A DNA stretch of 64,000 nucleotides from positions 1-64,000 of the forward strand of contig CAMVBK010000014.1 of assembly GCA_947165685.1 (NCBI GenBank). The letters are read 5' to 3'. Below the pieces are notes generated by a model, which saw only the letters and a program-made list of their open reading frames with translations, was not told where the DNA came from and did no database searches. Made by a program: the position numbers and the translations under genes. This document shows, piece after piece, positions 1 through 9,611 of the stretch (positions are counted from its first letter, which is position 1; every line of letters begins with the position of its first letter). Source of the stretch: F23-D06 sp947165685. Lineage in GTDB: Bacteria > Bacteroidota > Bacteroidia > Bacteroidales > WCHB1-69.

Positions 1-52
1 GCGACCCCATGCGTGACAGGCATGTATTCTAACCAAACTGAACTACCGATCC
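1..52 (-). tRNA. tRNA-Asp(GTC), 3' part beyond the left edge
   Basis: Read on the minus strand from position 52, the sequence gives a 7-nt acceptor arm GGATCGG, TA, a D-arm GTTC...GAAT, an anticodon stem CATGC/GCATG and the 7-nt loop CTGTCAC, which places anticodon GTC at positions 34-36 (Asp). The variable loop GGGTC and the first two T-stem bases follow before the window ends. The T-arm and the 3' acceptor strand are outside the window. Confidence 0.93.
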
Positions 53-70
53 GTTCGTTGTTTGATGGCG

Positions 71-78
71 CAAAAATA
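71..78 (-). promoter_or_regulatory. TAnnTTTG promoter box of tRNA-Asp
   Basis: TATTTTTG on the minus strand, 18 nt before the tRNA 5' end, matches the Bacteroidota -7 element. No convincing -33 element was picked out. Confidence 0.55.
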
Positions 79-282
79 CACTTTTTTTCAATTGCTCGTC
101 ACCAAACTGAATATTTTTTTCTTTTTGTTATAATTACCTTACTAACAATAGTTTACATATTCTTTTTTTTAGCTTTTGAATCTCCATGGAAATCTCACTG
201 AGATATTTTATTACACAAAATGGAAAAACTCCATCTCAAAGTCTGCAATTTCTGGAATCACAAAAGCCACTGTTTTCTTCTG

Positions 283-2577
283 TCAGAACCTCCACGTCAA
301 GCCAAAGTAGTAAAGGAACGGCAACTGATAGACGATGTCGTTCGTGTTTCGGTTGACGTAGAAGATATTGCGATAATTATAGACATTGGTCATGGAGACA
401 CTGGCTTCGAGCGTGTGCCGCTGACCGAGGTAGAATTTCTTCTTCGCGCCGATATCGAGACGATGGTAGCTGGGCAGGCGCGACTGGTTGAAACCGGCAA
501 GGAGGAAATAGACATCCTCGTTGTTGGTCACATAGTTGTCGTTGATTTGGCTCGGGTCGTAGTGCGGATAGTAAGCCTGCGTCTGCGTGAACGGGAAACC
601 AGTACCGAAATTCCAACGTGCGTTGATTTCCCAAGAACGACGTTTGCCGAACGAATAGGAAGCCACAAGGTTGATGTTGTGGCGGCGGTCGAAATGTGGA
701 TAGTAGGTGACGACACCGTCGTTGCGCTTCACCCAACCCAACGAATAGACAAACCAAAGGTAAACGCCTTTCTGCTCATATTTCACGGAAATGTCGCCAC
801 CATAGGCATCTCCTTTCTCCCAAATGAACTCACTATCCGTGTCCACCATCTTGTAACGGTTGGCGGAAATCAGCTGCGAGAAATGTTTGTAATAGCCTTC
901 AATGTTGATGCTCAGCGGGCTGATGGGGTCGTATTCCAGTCCGAGAATGACGTGCTGCGATTTCTGCAGACGGCCCTTGATTTCCTTGTCGTCGCCAATC
1001 AAGGTCTCGGGTAGCAACGCACTCTCCAACGGCGAAGAGACGAAACCATTGAACAGGCTCACCACATCTTGGTCAGACGTAACAGCCACCAAGTTCTGTG
1101 AATACATACCCGCCGCCAGTTTTAAACGCAAGTTATTCAATATATTGTACTTAATAGCCAAACGGGGCTCAGGCGAGACTTCGCCGAGGGAGTAATAATA
1201 CTGCAACCGGAAGCCCGGTTCAATCAACAGTTTATTGCGGAAATTGTACTTATATTTAACAAAGAGCGACATGTCGGTGGTGTGGTCTTCGATTTTACGC
1301 TGGGAATGATAAATGGTATAATATTCGTAGTTGGTGTTGTACCCGACCACATCGATACCAACCTTCAGGAGGCTTTTACCGAGGTAGTAGTTGAAGCCGA
1401 AATTGAAGGTGAATCCGTCCATGGAGCTCCTGCGCGGGTCGAAATTGGCGTCTTGAAGTTCGGACTCGTATTTGGAGTAGGAGAGCGAGCCTTCAAGGGT
1501 AGTGGGTGCATCGCCGGGCACGATGAGGAAGTTGGTTCCGATACCCCAGTTATCCCAACCGTAGTTCGCTATGGAATTGTATTTTACACGGTCATCATAA
1601 TTGAATCCGAAGATGTTCCAGCGAGAGCCGTTCCGGGTGGAGAGCGTAACTTTACCGTAGAGGTCGAGGAAAGTGTAAGGCAATCCTTCGGCATTTTTCA
1701 CGTAAGGATAGAAGACTTTGGAAGATTGTTCAAGGAAGGAGCCCTTGCCAGAGAGGATGAAACTGATGGCGGTCTTCCGGTCATCCTTGAGCTTCAGCAG
1801 CGGGCCTTCGAGGAGCAGCTGCGCCCCGATGTTGCTCAAATCGACCTTGCCGGCCAGTCGCTTCTTGTTGCCGTCGCGGGTTTTGATGTCCATCACGGAA
1901 GAGATACGGCCGCCGAACTCCGCACCGAATCCGCCAGTATAGACATCCGCACTGCTCATGATGTCCATGTCGAAAACGGAAAAGATGCCGATGGAGTGGA
2001 AGGGGTTGTACAGGATCATGCCGTCGAGGAGGAGCATGTTTTGCACGGGGGTGCCGCCACGCACATAGAGCTGTCCGCCTTGGTCGCCAGTGGAGATGAT
2101 GCCGGGCAACACCTGCAGATATTGTGCGAAGTCAGGCTGTCCGCCAATAGCCGGCATCTTGCTCATGTCCTTGGGAGTCACACTGATGACAGCGGTGCGC
2201 GTCTCCTGCACCTTCTGCGTGTTTTCGCCCATAATCTGCACAGCATCAAGTGTTTGTGTGTTTGGCGATATGTTGTAGCGTTTGGTTACGGATCCGCTGC
2301 TTGCAAAAGTGACGGTGTCAATGAAATCGTTATATCCCAAATGGGACACTTTGACCGTATAGGTACCGGCCGGAATTTTATTGATGAGGAAGGCTCCCGA
2401 AGCATCGGAAAGAGTGCCATATCCGGTGCCCATCAGCTGGATAGTACTATAAGGCAAGATTTCGCCCGAAGACTCATCGTAGGTAAATCCTTTTAATACA
2501 GCGTTTTGAGAAAATGCGACAACACTGCATGCCAGCATCAGCAAAGAGAGAGCGTATTTTTTTATCATTCTTTTCAC
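283..2577 (-). CDS. TonB-dependent outer-membrane receptor
   Basis: 764-residue receptor. A signal peptide (about residues 1-23, ending AFSQ) is followed by a carboxypeptidase-like regulatory beta-sandwich (about 27-105, 'GFTYDESSGEILPYSTIQL'), a plug domain (about 120-235, with 'LYVRGGTPVQNMLLLDG' and 'AEFGGRISSVMDI') and a 22-strand-type barrel ending in an aromatic residue (LTWRF). Such proteins import large or scarce ligands across the outer membrane using TonB energy. No SusD-like partner lies next to it, so it is not a typical SusC polysaccharide pair, and the ligand is unknown. M1 is used; M4 is an equally possible start. A TAnnTTTG box lies 17 nt upstream. Confidence 0.92.
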   Translation of the reverse strand: MKRMIKKYALSLLMLACSVVAFSQNAVLKGFTYDESSGEILPYSTIQLMGTGYGTLSDASGAFLINKIPAGTYTVKVSHLGYNDFIDTVTFASSGSVTKRYNISPNTQTLDAVQIMGENTQKVQETRTAVISVTPKDMSKMPAIGGQPDFAQYLQVLPGIISTGDQGGQLYVRGGTPVQNMLLLDGMILYNPFHSIGIFSVFDMDIMSSADVYTGGFGAEFGGRISSVMDIKTRDGNKKRLAGKVDLSNIGAQLLLEGPLLKLKDDRKTAISFILSGKGSFLEQSSKVFYPYVKNAEGLPYTFLDLYGKVTLSTRNGSRWNIFGFNYDDRVKYNSIANYGWDNWGIGTNFLIVPGDAPTTLEGSLSYSKYESELQDANFDPRRSSMDGFTFNFGFNYYLGKSLLKVGIDVVGYNTNYEYYTIYHSQRKIEDHTTDMSLFVKYKYNFRNKLLIEPGFRLQYYYSLGEVSPEPRLAIKYNILNNLRLKLAAGMYSQNLVAVTSDQDVVSLFNGFVSSPLESALLPETLIGDDKEIKGRLQKSQHVILGLEYDPISPLSINIEGYYKHFSQLISANRYKMVDTDSEFIWEKGDAYGGDISVKYEQKGVYLWFVYSLGWVKRNDGVVTYYPHFDRRHNINLVASYSFGKRRSWEINARWNFGTGFPFTQTQAYYPHYDPSQINDNYVTNNEDVYFLLAGFNQSRLPSYHRLDIGAKKKFYLGQRHTLEASVSMTNVYNYRNIFYVNRNTNDIVYQLPFLYYFGLTWRF

Positions 2578-2594
2578 TTTAAAATTTGAGGGCG

Positions 2595-2602
2595 CAAAGG
2601 TA
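2595..2602 (-). promoter_or_regulatory. Promoter box of the TonB receptor
   Basis: TACCTTTG on the minus strand, 17 nt before the receptor start codon. It is divergent from the purE promoter 25 nt away. Confidence 0.6.
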
Positions 2603-2627
2603 CAAAAAAAAGGTTAAGGAAAATGTG

Positions 2628-2635
2628 TATTTTTG
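2628..2635 (+). promoter_or_regulatory. Promoter box of purE
   Basis: TATTTTTG followed by CGC, 33 nt before the purE start codon; fits the Bacteroidota -7 element. Confidence 0.6.
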
Positions 2636-2668
2636 CGCTTCTGAAATTAACCTTAAAAAAGAAAAGAC

Positions 2669-3175
2669 ATGCAAGCTTTAGTCAGTATTATCATGGGCAG
2701 CACCTCCGACCTTCCGGTGATGGAGGCGGCCTGCAAATTTTTTGACAATCAGGAAATCCCGTTTGAGGTGTTGGCCCTTTCGGCGCACCGCACACCGGAT
2801 GAGGTGGCACAATACGCCAAACATGCCCACGAGCGCGGCATCAAGATAATCATCGCCGGTGCGGGCATGGCCGCCCATCTGCCCGGTGTCATCGCCGCAA
2901 TGACCCCCCTGCCCGTCATCGGCGTGCCCATCAAGTCGTCGCTCGAAGGCATGGACGCCGCCCTCGCCATGCTGCAGATGCCTCCGGGAATCCCTGTGGC
3001 CACCGTCGCCATCAATGGGGCACAGAACGCTGCCATCCTCGCCCTGCAAATGCTCAGCGTCAACAATCCCGAAATGATGGCCAAAGTGGTGAACTTCAAA
3101 CAAAACCTCAAGCAGAAAATCGTCAAGGCAAACGCCGATCTCGCCCAAATCTCCTATACCTTCAAAACCAACTAA
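2669..3175 (+). CDS. purE: N5-carboxyaminoimidazole ribonucleotide mutase PurE
   Basis: 168-residue cytoplasmic enzyme that converts N5-CAIR to CAIR in de novo purine synthesis. The class I signature is complete: GSTSDLPVM near residue 10 (nucleotide-phosphate binding), LSAHRTP near 36 with the catalytic His, GAGMAAHLPGVIAAMT near 65 and PVIGVP near 84. Length is normal for the family. No purK is seen nearby. The downstream helicase starts 22 nt after the stop and may be read through, but guaB and guaA, which serve the same pathway, have their own upstream regions. Confidence 0.97.
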   Translation: MQALVSIIMGSTSDLPVMEAACKFFDNQEIPFEVLALSAHRTPDEVAQYAKHAHERGIKIIIAGAGMAAHLPGVIAAMTPLPVIGVPIKSSLEGMDAALAMLQMPPGIPVATVAINGAQNAAILALQMLSVNNPEMMAKVVNFKQNLKQKIVKANADLAQISYTFKTN

Positions 3176-3197
3176 CCCTAACCCATTAACCCTTCCA

Positions 3198-6100
3198 ATG
3201 CTCACTGTCTATTCCGCCTCCGCAGGCTCCGGAAAAACCTACAATCTGGTGCTCGACTATCTCGCCACCTGCCTCAAACCTCATCTGAGACGTTTTGCCA
3301 ATCAACTGGACCATCGCCATTTTGAATGTCCCTCGTGCACTGATTTCCAACGCATTCTGGCCATCACATTCACCAACAACGCCGCCGCCGAGATGAAAGA
3401 ACGGGTGGTGAAGCAGCTCAACAGATTTGCTTTCGCGCAAAACATTACGGAACTTGACCAAAACGACTTCAACAATCTGTGCAAGAAAGTTTTCGGAGCG
3501 GCACACCCTTTCTCGGAAGAGGAATGTTTCTTGTTTATTAGAGAAACTTCAAAATCATTGCTACATAGCATTTTATATGACTATGCACGTTTCAGCATCA
3601 CGACAATAGACAGTTTCATTCAACGCGTCATCCGCTCCTCGGCACTCCTTTTCAACCTCAGCATGAACTATGCCGTGCAAATTCGCCTGACAGATTTCTT
3701 CAGAATGGCCATCGAGCAGTATGTCTGCGAGTTGCCAAATAATCAAAATCAGTTCAATGTGGTGGTTAAGGAACTATTGCAACAACTGGAAGAGAAGGGC
3801 GGCGCAAACATCCATCGATTCCTGTCAAAAGCCCTCGCCATCATCTACTACGATGCAGAAAAGAGTCATCCGCATCTCAAACTATTTCCTGAACTTTCTG
3901 ATTTATCAATCATTACAGATTTCTGGAAACAAGAGCAGCACCATATTCTCGAAACCTGCAAAAAACAAGTGGAACCATGGGCGAAAAAAGCTCTTCAAAT
4001 TCTGCAATCAGCTGAACAAGAAGGTCTTAAAGCCAATCAAACCTACAAATGGGACCAATGGTTCGACCACATCGCCAACGACCCTTTTCAATTGGAAAAG
4101 GGTTTTGAAAACAGCAAGTGCCACAAACCCATGAATGTGGAAAAGGCTCTCGCCTACCCTAAGAACTGGAGCACCTCCATGAAGGAGCGCCACAAAAGTC
4201 AGAAAGAGCACTATTCCAACCAACTGAATGACATTTTCGAGCAAATCAGGGATATAGTGTTAAAAAATGCTAAATCTTTCTTTTCTTACCGATTGCTTTC
4301 CCAAAACGCCAACTACCTGCTGGTGCTGAACGCCTTGCGTGACCATATTGAAAACATAAAGAATCAGACCAATTCCTTCTTCCTGTCCGAAAGCAACCCG
4401 CTGTTGAGCGATGAAATCGAAAATGGAGGCGGTGACAGTCTGTTCGAGAAGATGGACCGCTACCAAAACCTGTTCATCGATGAATTCCAAGACACATCCC
4501 TTATGCAATGGTTTGATATGAAACCATTGATTTTCAACGTGTTGAGCAACAATGGAAACTTGACACTGTTTGGAGATGTCAAGCAATCAATATACAGGTT
4601 CCGCAACGGCGAAGTGGAACTGTTTTACAATCTTTCAGACTATAACCGCCTAAAACAAAGCGCCGACAGGGATGTCGCATCGTTGCTCCACGACAAAACA
4701 GCCTTTCATTACACCCCTCTCACCACTAACTTCCGTTCACAATCCGCCGTGATAGAATTCAACAACAAGTTCTTCAAACACTACGCCGAGCAAGAAGGCT
4801 GGGAAGAGTACTATAAGGAAGTGGAACAGAAGACCCGACCAGGAAAAGAAGGGGGATTAGTACAGCTTTACGGCTACAACAAGCAGGATTACAAAGACAT
4901 TCGGAAAATATGGCCGGAATGCGAAAACGATTTTTATGATGAAATTTACCTAAAACTTCCGCCCATGGCGGCCGAAACCATCTATGCGGTGCTGGACGCC
5001 CGAAAGCGAGGCTACGCGTTCCAAGACATAACCGTCTTGCTCAGTGGCAGGGGAAAATGCAACGAACTTGCCCGGAACCTGATGCTTGCCGGAATCCCCG
5101 TTGTCACTTCCGAATCCTTACAGCTTTGTGATAATCCGAATATAAACGTCATTATCAGCACTTTACGAATCCTTACCAACCCCAACGACATTCTGTCGCA
5201 GGCAACCATAATCCAATACCTCGCCCATAAAAATCATCTTGATCCCAACATTCTATGGTGCGATTTGCAGAAAAGCGGTTTTTTCAAGATTCTGGAAAAA
5301 CATTTTGATATCCAAGATTTTAAGTCCACACTGGATTCCTGGGACAAAAGCCCGCTTCCCATTGCAGTGAAGGAAATTCTGCAATTTTACAGATTCCCCG
5401 TGGAGGCTGACCCCTTCATCGCCGATTTTCTCGACCGCGTGCATGAATATACGCAGACGCAGGTCGCCGCCACCGCCAACTTCCTTGTCTGGTGGAACGA
5501 CATGAACAGGTATCGCGAAACCATTCCACGACTTTCGCTGGCGGGTTCCTCCGATGCCGTGAGGCTGATGACCATCCACGCTTCCAAGGGACTGGAGTTC
5601 CCTGTCGTCATTACCCAATGCACCACGTCCAACCGCAACGACACCCACTATTGGGTAAAAGACAAAACCTCCGGCCTCAGCTGCTATATGAGACATGCAA
5701 AAGACATGAAATACTCTGATTTTCAAGATGATTATGAAAAAGAACAGCAAAAGGAAGAACTGGATGCCCTGAATCTGTGGTATGTCGATTTCACCCGTGC
5801 GCGCGACATGCTGTACATCATTGCGGACTTCACAGAAGGCGCGAAATCGAAACAAAGCGAAGGCTCTGAGGAACAAAACGGCAAAACAAACGTAAAAAAA
5901 ATCTTGAAGGAATTTTCCGAAACGTTGAAAAAGGAAAACGACATCCCTTATTTCGGCGACTTCAACTGGAAAAATCAAAAACAGCCCGACGAGCCCCAAA
6001 AGTCAGCACCACCTATCCAGGTTACCTGCTCGGAGCTTTATTTTGAAGCAAACGAACACATCAAAGTGGTTCCTTCGGAATCCAATACCGAATCCCAAGA

Positions 6101-6497
6101 AAAAGGCACCTACATCCATTCGTTTTTGCAAAAATTAACACTCTTTCCCGACACGAAAGAAAAACGGGAGAAATTGGTGCAGGGAGAATCTGCGGAAATA
6201 CGTGCGCGACTCCTCCATTTATTTGAAATCACTTGGTCTGACGAGAACCTTCGCCCTTATTTCTACCCGAACGACGAGGACAAGGTGTTGAACGAAGCAT
6301 CCATCATTACAGATTCTGGCGAAGTGCGGCGTCCCGACCGCATCATCCTGAAGCCCGACCATGTCATGATCATCGACTACAAGACGGGCAGTGAACACAA
6401 AACCGAATATGAAGCGCAACTTGAAGAATATCAAAAATGCTTGGAAAAGATGGGATTCCCTGATGTGAGAACCAAGATTTTATACATCGATAGGTAG
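3198..6497 (+). CDS. AddA/RecB-like UvrD-family helicase-nuclease
   Basis: 1099-residue superfamily 1A helicase with a C-terminal PD-(D/E)XK nuclease, the layout of AddA- or RecB-type end-resection enzymes in recombinational repair. Motifs in order: Walker A SAGSGKT (about residue 8), motif II LFIDEFQDTS (about 425), motif III LFGDVKQSIYRFR (about 455), TTNFRS (motif IV), MTIHASKGLEFPVV (motif V, about 790), and YVDFTRARDMLYI (motif VI). The nuclease has GTYIHSFLQKL, RPDRIIL and IDYKTG near the C-terminus. No AddB-like partner lies in the window. It starts 22 nt after purE. A start at the first Met fits, because the Walker A motif lies only eight residues later, as is usual for this family. 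Confidence 0.9.
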   Translation: MLTVYSASAGSGKTYNLVLDYLATCLKPHLRRFANQLDHRHFECPSCTDFQRILAITFTNNAAAEMKERVVKQLNRFAFAQNITELDQNDFNNLCKKVFGAAHPFSEEECFLFIRETSKSLLHSILYDYARFSITTIDSFIQRVIRSSALLFNLSMNYAVQIRLTDFFRMAIEQYVCELPNNQNQFNVVVKELLQQLEEKGGANIHRFLSKALAIIYYDAEKSHPHLKLFPELSDLSIITDFWKQEQHHILETCKKQVEPWAKKALQILQSAEQEGLKANQTYKWDQWFDHIANDPFQLEKGFENSKCHKPMNVEKALAYPKNWSTSMKERHKSQKEHYSNQLNDIFEQIRDIVLKNAKSFFSYRLLSQNANYLLVLNALRDHIENIKNQTNSFFLSESNPLLSDEIENGGGDSLFEKMDRYQNLFIDEFQDTSLMQWFDMKPLIFNVLSNNGNLTLFGDVKQSIYRFRNGEVELFYNLSDYNRLKQSADRDVASLLHDKTAFHYTPLTTNFRSQSAVIEFNNKFFKHYAEQEGWEEYYKEVEQKTRPGKEGGLVQLYGYNKQDYKDIRKIWPECENDFYDEIYLKLPPMAAETIYAVLDARKRGYAFQDITVLLSGRGKCNELARNLMLAGIPVVTSESLQLCDNPNINVIISTLRILTNPNDILSQATIIQYLAHKNHLDPNILWCDLQKSGFFKILEKHFDIQDFKSTLDSWDKSPLPIAVKEILQFYRFPVEADPFIADFLDRVHEYTQTQVAATANFLVWWNDMNRYRETIPRLSLAGSSDAVRLMTIHASKGLEFPVVITQCTTSNRNDTHYWVKDKTSGLSCYMRHAKDMKYSDFQDDYEKEQQKEELDALNLWYVDFTRARDMLYIIADFTEGAKSKQSEGSEEQNGKTNVKKILKEFSETLKKENDIPYFGDFNWKNQKQPDEPQKSAPPIQVTCSELYFEANEHIKVVPSESNTESQEKGTYIHSFLQKLTLFPDTKEKREKLVQGESAEIRARLLHLFEITWSDENLRPYFYPNDEDKVLNEASIITDSGEVRRPDRIILKPDHVMIIDYKTGSEHKTEYEAQLEEYQKCLEKMGFPDVRTKILYIDR

Positions 6498-6546
6498 GAA
6501 CTGAAAATATATTTTTGGCAAGTGTCGGTACATATTATAATTTTCG

Positions 6547-6554
6547 TATTTTTG
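6547..6554 (+). promoter_or_regulatory. Promoter box of guaB
   Basis: TATTTTTG followed by CAC, 24 nt before the guaB start codon. No purine riboswitch-like fold is visible in the short leader. Confidence 0.6.
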
Positions 6555-6578
6555 CACGAAAATAAAATATAGTCCATT

Positions 6579-8057
6579 ATGTCCTTTATCACAGAAAGAA
6601 TAGCATTAGAAGGGTTGACTTTTGACGATGTGCTTTTGATTCCGGCATATTCGGAAGTGCTTCCTAAAGAGATTGATTTGAGAACGCGGTTCACGCGCAA
6701 CATACATCTGAACCTGCCGTTTGTCTCTGCGGCCATGGACACGGTCACAGAGTCGAAGATGGCCATTTCCATTGCCCGCGAAGGCGGCATCGGCGTGATT
6801 CATAAGAACATGTCAATCGCCGAACAAGCCAAACAAGTGGCGTCGGTGAAACGTGCCGAGAACGGCATGATCAACGCACCAGTGACCATCACGCCCGACA
6901 AGACCGTGGGCGACGCCCTGCGCATCATGGCAGACTATCACATCGGCGGTATCCCTGTGGTGGACGAAAAAAACATCCTGATCGGCATCGTCACCAACCG
7001 TGACCTCCGCTTCGAAAAAAACTTCAACCGGAACATTTGCGACGTGATGACGAAGGAGGGGCTAATCACCACGACCCGGAACACCGACCTGTATCGCGCC
7101 GCCGACATTCTGCAGGAACACAAGATTGAAAAGCTCCCAGTTGTGGCAGAGGACGGAACTCTCTTAGGTTTAATCACTTACAAGGACATAACAAAGGCCA
7201 AAGATAAACCGTTCGCCTGTAAAGATGCTCAAGGACGGCTGCGGGTGGCTGCCGGCATCGGCATCACCGCCGATGCGGTGCAGCGTGCCGAAGCCCTCGT
7301 AGAGGCCGGTGTGGACGCCCTTGTGCTCGACAGCGCACACGGCCATTCGAAAAATGTGATCAACACGCTTATTGAAATCAAGAAACACTTTGATAACGTG
7401 GACGTTGTGGTGGGCAACATCGCCACGGGCGAGGCGGCCAAGCTGCTTGCCGACAACGGCGCCGATGCCGTAAAAGTGGGCATAGGCCCCGGATCCATCT
7501 GCACCACCCGCGTGGTGGCCGGCGTGGGCGTGCCGCAACTCAGCGCCATCTATGGCGTCTATAAAGCCCTCCAAGGCTACGACATCCCGCTCATCGCCGA
7601 CGGCGGCATCCGCTACTCCGGCGACATCGTCAAGGCCCTCGCCGCAGGTGGCGACTCCGTGATGCTCGGCGGCCTGCTCGCCGGCGTGGAAGAGTCGCCC
7701 GGCACCACCATCCTCTTCAATGGACGTAAATTCAAGACCTACAGAGGAATGGGATCCCTCGAAGCCATGCAGCACGGATCAAAGGACCGCTACATGCAAA
7801 GCGATGTCGATGATGCCAAAAAACTGGTGCCCGAAGGCATCGTGGGACGCGTGCCCTACAAGGGCGACCTCTATGAGGTGGTCTATCAGATGGCCGGCGG
7901 CCTGCGCTCCGGCATGGGCTACTGCGGCGCAGCCAACATTGAGAAACTGCATGGCGCCCGCTTCTGCCGCATCACCAACGCCGGCGTCCTGGAAAGCCAT
8001 CCGCACGACATCACCATCACCAGCGAGGCTCCCAACTATTCAAGCGAAGCTAAATAA
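6579..8057 (+). CDS. guaB: Inosine-5'-monophosphate dehydrogenase
   Basis: 492-residue cytoplasmic enzyme that oxidises IMP to XMP with NAD, the committed step to GMP. The barrel starts LTFDDVLLIPAYSEVLP; a CBS pair is inserted at about residues 95-205; the active-site loop GIGPGSICTTR carries the catalytic Cys (about residue 308); and the flap region holds 'YRGMGSLEAM'. Full length for a bacterial GuaB. guaA, the next enzyme of the pathway, lies 3.5 kb downstream on the same strand. Confidence 0.97.
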   Translation: MSFITERIALEGLTFDDVLLIPAYSEVLPKEIDLRTRFTRNIHLNLPFVSAAMDTVTESKMAISIAREGGIGVIHKNMSIAEQAKQVASVKRAENGMINAPVTITPDKTVGDALRIMADYHIGGIPVVDEKNILIGIVTNRDLRFEKNFNRNICDVMTKEGLITTTRNTDLYRAADILQEHKIEKLPVVAEDGTLLGLITYKDITKAKDKPFACKDAQGRLRVAAGIGITADAVQRAEALVEAGVDALVLDSAHGHSKNVINTLIEIKKHFDNVDVVVGNIATGEAAKLLADNGADAVKVGIGPGSICTTRVVAGVGVPQLSAIYGVYKALQGYDIPLIADGGIRYSGDIVKALAAGGDSVMLGGLLAGVEESPGTTILFNGRKFKTYRGMGSLEAMQHGSKDRYMQSDVDDAKKLVPEGIVGRVPYKGDLYEVVYQMAGGLRSGMGYCGAANIEKLHGARFCRITNAGVLESHPHDITITSEAPNYSSEAK

Positions 8058-8085
8058 TTTATTCATCATCTAAATACCGATTATT

Positions 8086-8928
8086 ATGAAAAACATTATC
8101 GTAGGCGTGGATTTTTCCAACAGCTCCCTCAACGCAATGCGCCACGCAGTTTCACTGGCGCTGAAAACAGGCGCCGACATGCACCTGGTTTGGGTGAAAA
8201 CCCCAGGCGTCTCCAACAATGTGACCGATGACGGCGGTGACAACTATATCCACAAAGTTCAGACCGCCCTGGATGAATGGAGAGACATGTGCAAGATGGA
8301 ATCTCCTGAAACAGAGGTGAATATAGTTGTCTTGGAAGGCAAGGTTCACGCGGAAGTGACCAAATATGCCGCCAACCAGCCCGAATCCATCATCGTGATG
8401 GGTACACACGGCACCTCGGGATTCGAGGAAGGCTATATCGGCAACAACGTCTATCGCCTGATCAAAGACGCCACTGTTCCAATCCTCATCATGCGCGAAA
8501 ACATCGAAATCAAACGCGACCTGCATAACATCTATGCCCCTATCGACCTGAGTTTCGAGACCTTGCAGAAAATGCGCTACGCTACTTTCCTGGCGAAGGC
8601 TTTTGCCGCCAAGGTTGCCATTGCCGGCATTTACTATCCGAATAACGCCGACACGCGCCATATCATCAACGTTCAGATGCGTCATGCTGCCGACATGTGC
8701 GAGGATGCCAATGTCCGCTTCGACTTGGAAACCTTGACCGTACAGGACAATCTCGTGCAAATGTTGCTGAATCACGCTTTCACGCTCGATGCCAACCTGA
8801 TTGCCATCATGCGCGAGGAAAACGAGACCGACTTCACCAGCAACGCCCACATGCGCGAGATTCTCAGCACCTCCAAGATGCCGCTGCTCATCATCCCCAA
8901 TGTGTCCGCCGTGGGCATCAGCAGATAA
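8086..8928 (+). CDS. Tandem-domain universal stress protein
   Basis: 280 residues forming two UspA-like alpha/beta domains (about 1-143 and 147-275). The first begins 'IIVGVDFSNSSLNAMRHAV' and retains a nucleotide-binding-type loop 'MGTHGTSGFEEGYIGNN'. The second lacks an obvious glycine-rich loop, so it is probably structural. Proteins of this type are soluble, bind ATP/AMP and help in stress survival; the exact role is unknown. The gene lies 28 nt after guaB and its stop overlaps the start of the flavin reductase gene by one base (TAATG), which suggests translational coupling. Confidence 0.88.
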   Translation: MKNIIVGVDFSNSSLNAMRHAVSLALKTGADMHLVWVKTPGVSNNVTDDGGDNYIHKVQTALDEWRDMCKMESPETEVNIVVLEGKVHAEVTKYAANQPESIIVMGTHGTSGFEEGYIGNNVYRLIKDATVPILIMRENIEIKRDLHNIYAPIDLSFETLQKMRYATFLAKAFAAKVAIAGIYYPNNADTRHIINVQMRHAADMCEDANVRFDLETLTVQDNLVQMLLNHAFTLDANLIAIMREENETDFTSNAHMREILSTSKMPLLIIPNVSAVGISR

Positions 8929-9506
8929 TGGCAAGAATCCAGAAACGGGAACTGCGCGGAGGCAACATGCTCAACCCCACTCCAGTGGTCATGGTCTCCT
9001 GCGGCAACACCCCCGATGAATACAATATCATCACCATCGCATGGGCGGGAACGGTCAATTCCGACCCGCCCATGTGTTTCATCTCCGTGCGCCCGGAACG
9101 CCACTCGTTTGCCATCCTCAAAAAAAACATGGAATTTGTCATTAACCTGGTTGACAAGAAATTGGCCCCTTTTGCCGATTGGTGTGGAGTGCGTTCGGGG
9201 AAAAAATACAACAAATTTATGGAAACAGGTCTGACACCGATTCGTGCCACTAAAGTACGCGCACCTATGATCGAAGAGTCGCCCGTCAACCTGGAATGCA
9301 AAATCACGCAAATCATCCCTCTCGGCACCCACGACATGTTCCTCGCCGAAGTGGTGGCCGTGCACGTGAACGAACATCTGTTTTCCAAGAAAACCGATGC
9401 CATCAACCTGCAACGTGCCGATTTGGTGACCTATTCGCACGGACATTACTACGCTTTGGGCGAAAAAATCGGCAAATTTGGATTCTCAGTGGAGAAAAGG
9501 AAATAA
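8928..9506 (+). CDS. Flavin reductase family protein (FMN-binding)
   Basis: 192 residues matching the flavin-reductase-like split-barrel family: 'TPVVMVSCGNTPDEYNIITIAW' near the N-terminus, 'PPMCFISVRPERHS' (flavin phosphate region), then 'EFVINLVDKKLA' and 'ESPVNLECKI'. Such proteins bind FMN and reduce flavins with NAD(P)H, or use the flavin for small redox reactions. The ATG at 8928 was chosen over an upstream in-frame start inside the stress-protein gene, because the family homology begins there and TAATG overlap couples the two genes. Confidence 0.85.
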   Translation: MARIQKRELRGGNMLNPTPVVMVSCGNTPDEYNIITIAWAGTVNSDPPMCFISVRPERHSFAILKKNMEFVINLVDKKLAPFADWCGVRSGKKYNKFMETGLTPIRATKVRAPMIEESPVNLECKITQIIPLGTHDMFLAEVVAVHVNEHLFSKKTDAINLQRADLVTYSHGHYYALGEKIGKFGFSVEKRK

Positions 9507-9611
9507 AACACTCCCCTACTCTTTTCGATTCAAATCTTCCAAACTCGCAAACCGTTACAATAAAATGGTCTCGGTTTCGTTATCTACCCTGTAAACAAAA
9601 TAAATAAAACT

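Noticed and set aside
13..201. 62-codon open frame at the left edge
   Set aside because: It overlaps the tRNA-Asp gene and its promoter, and has no signal or family.
220..1014. Long plus-strand frames opposite the TonB receptor (also 1282-2496)
   Set aside because: Antisense shadows; the minus-strand frame encodes a full, motif-rich receptor with promoter.
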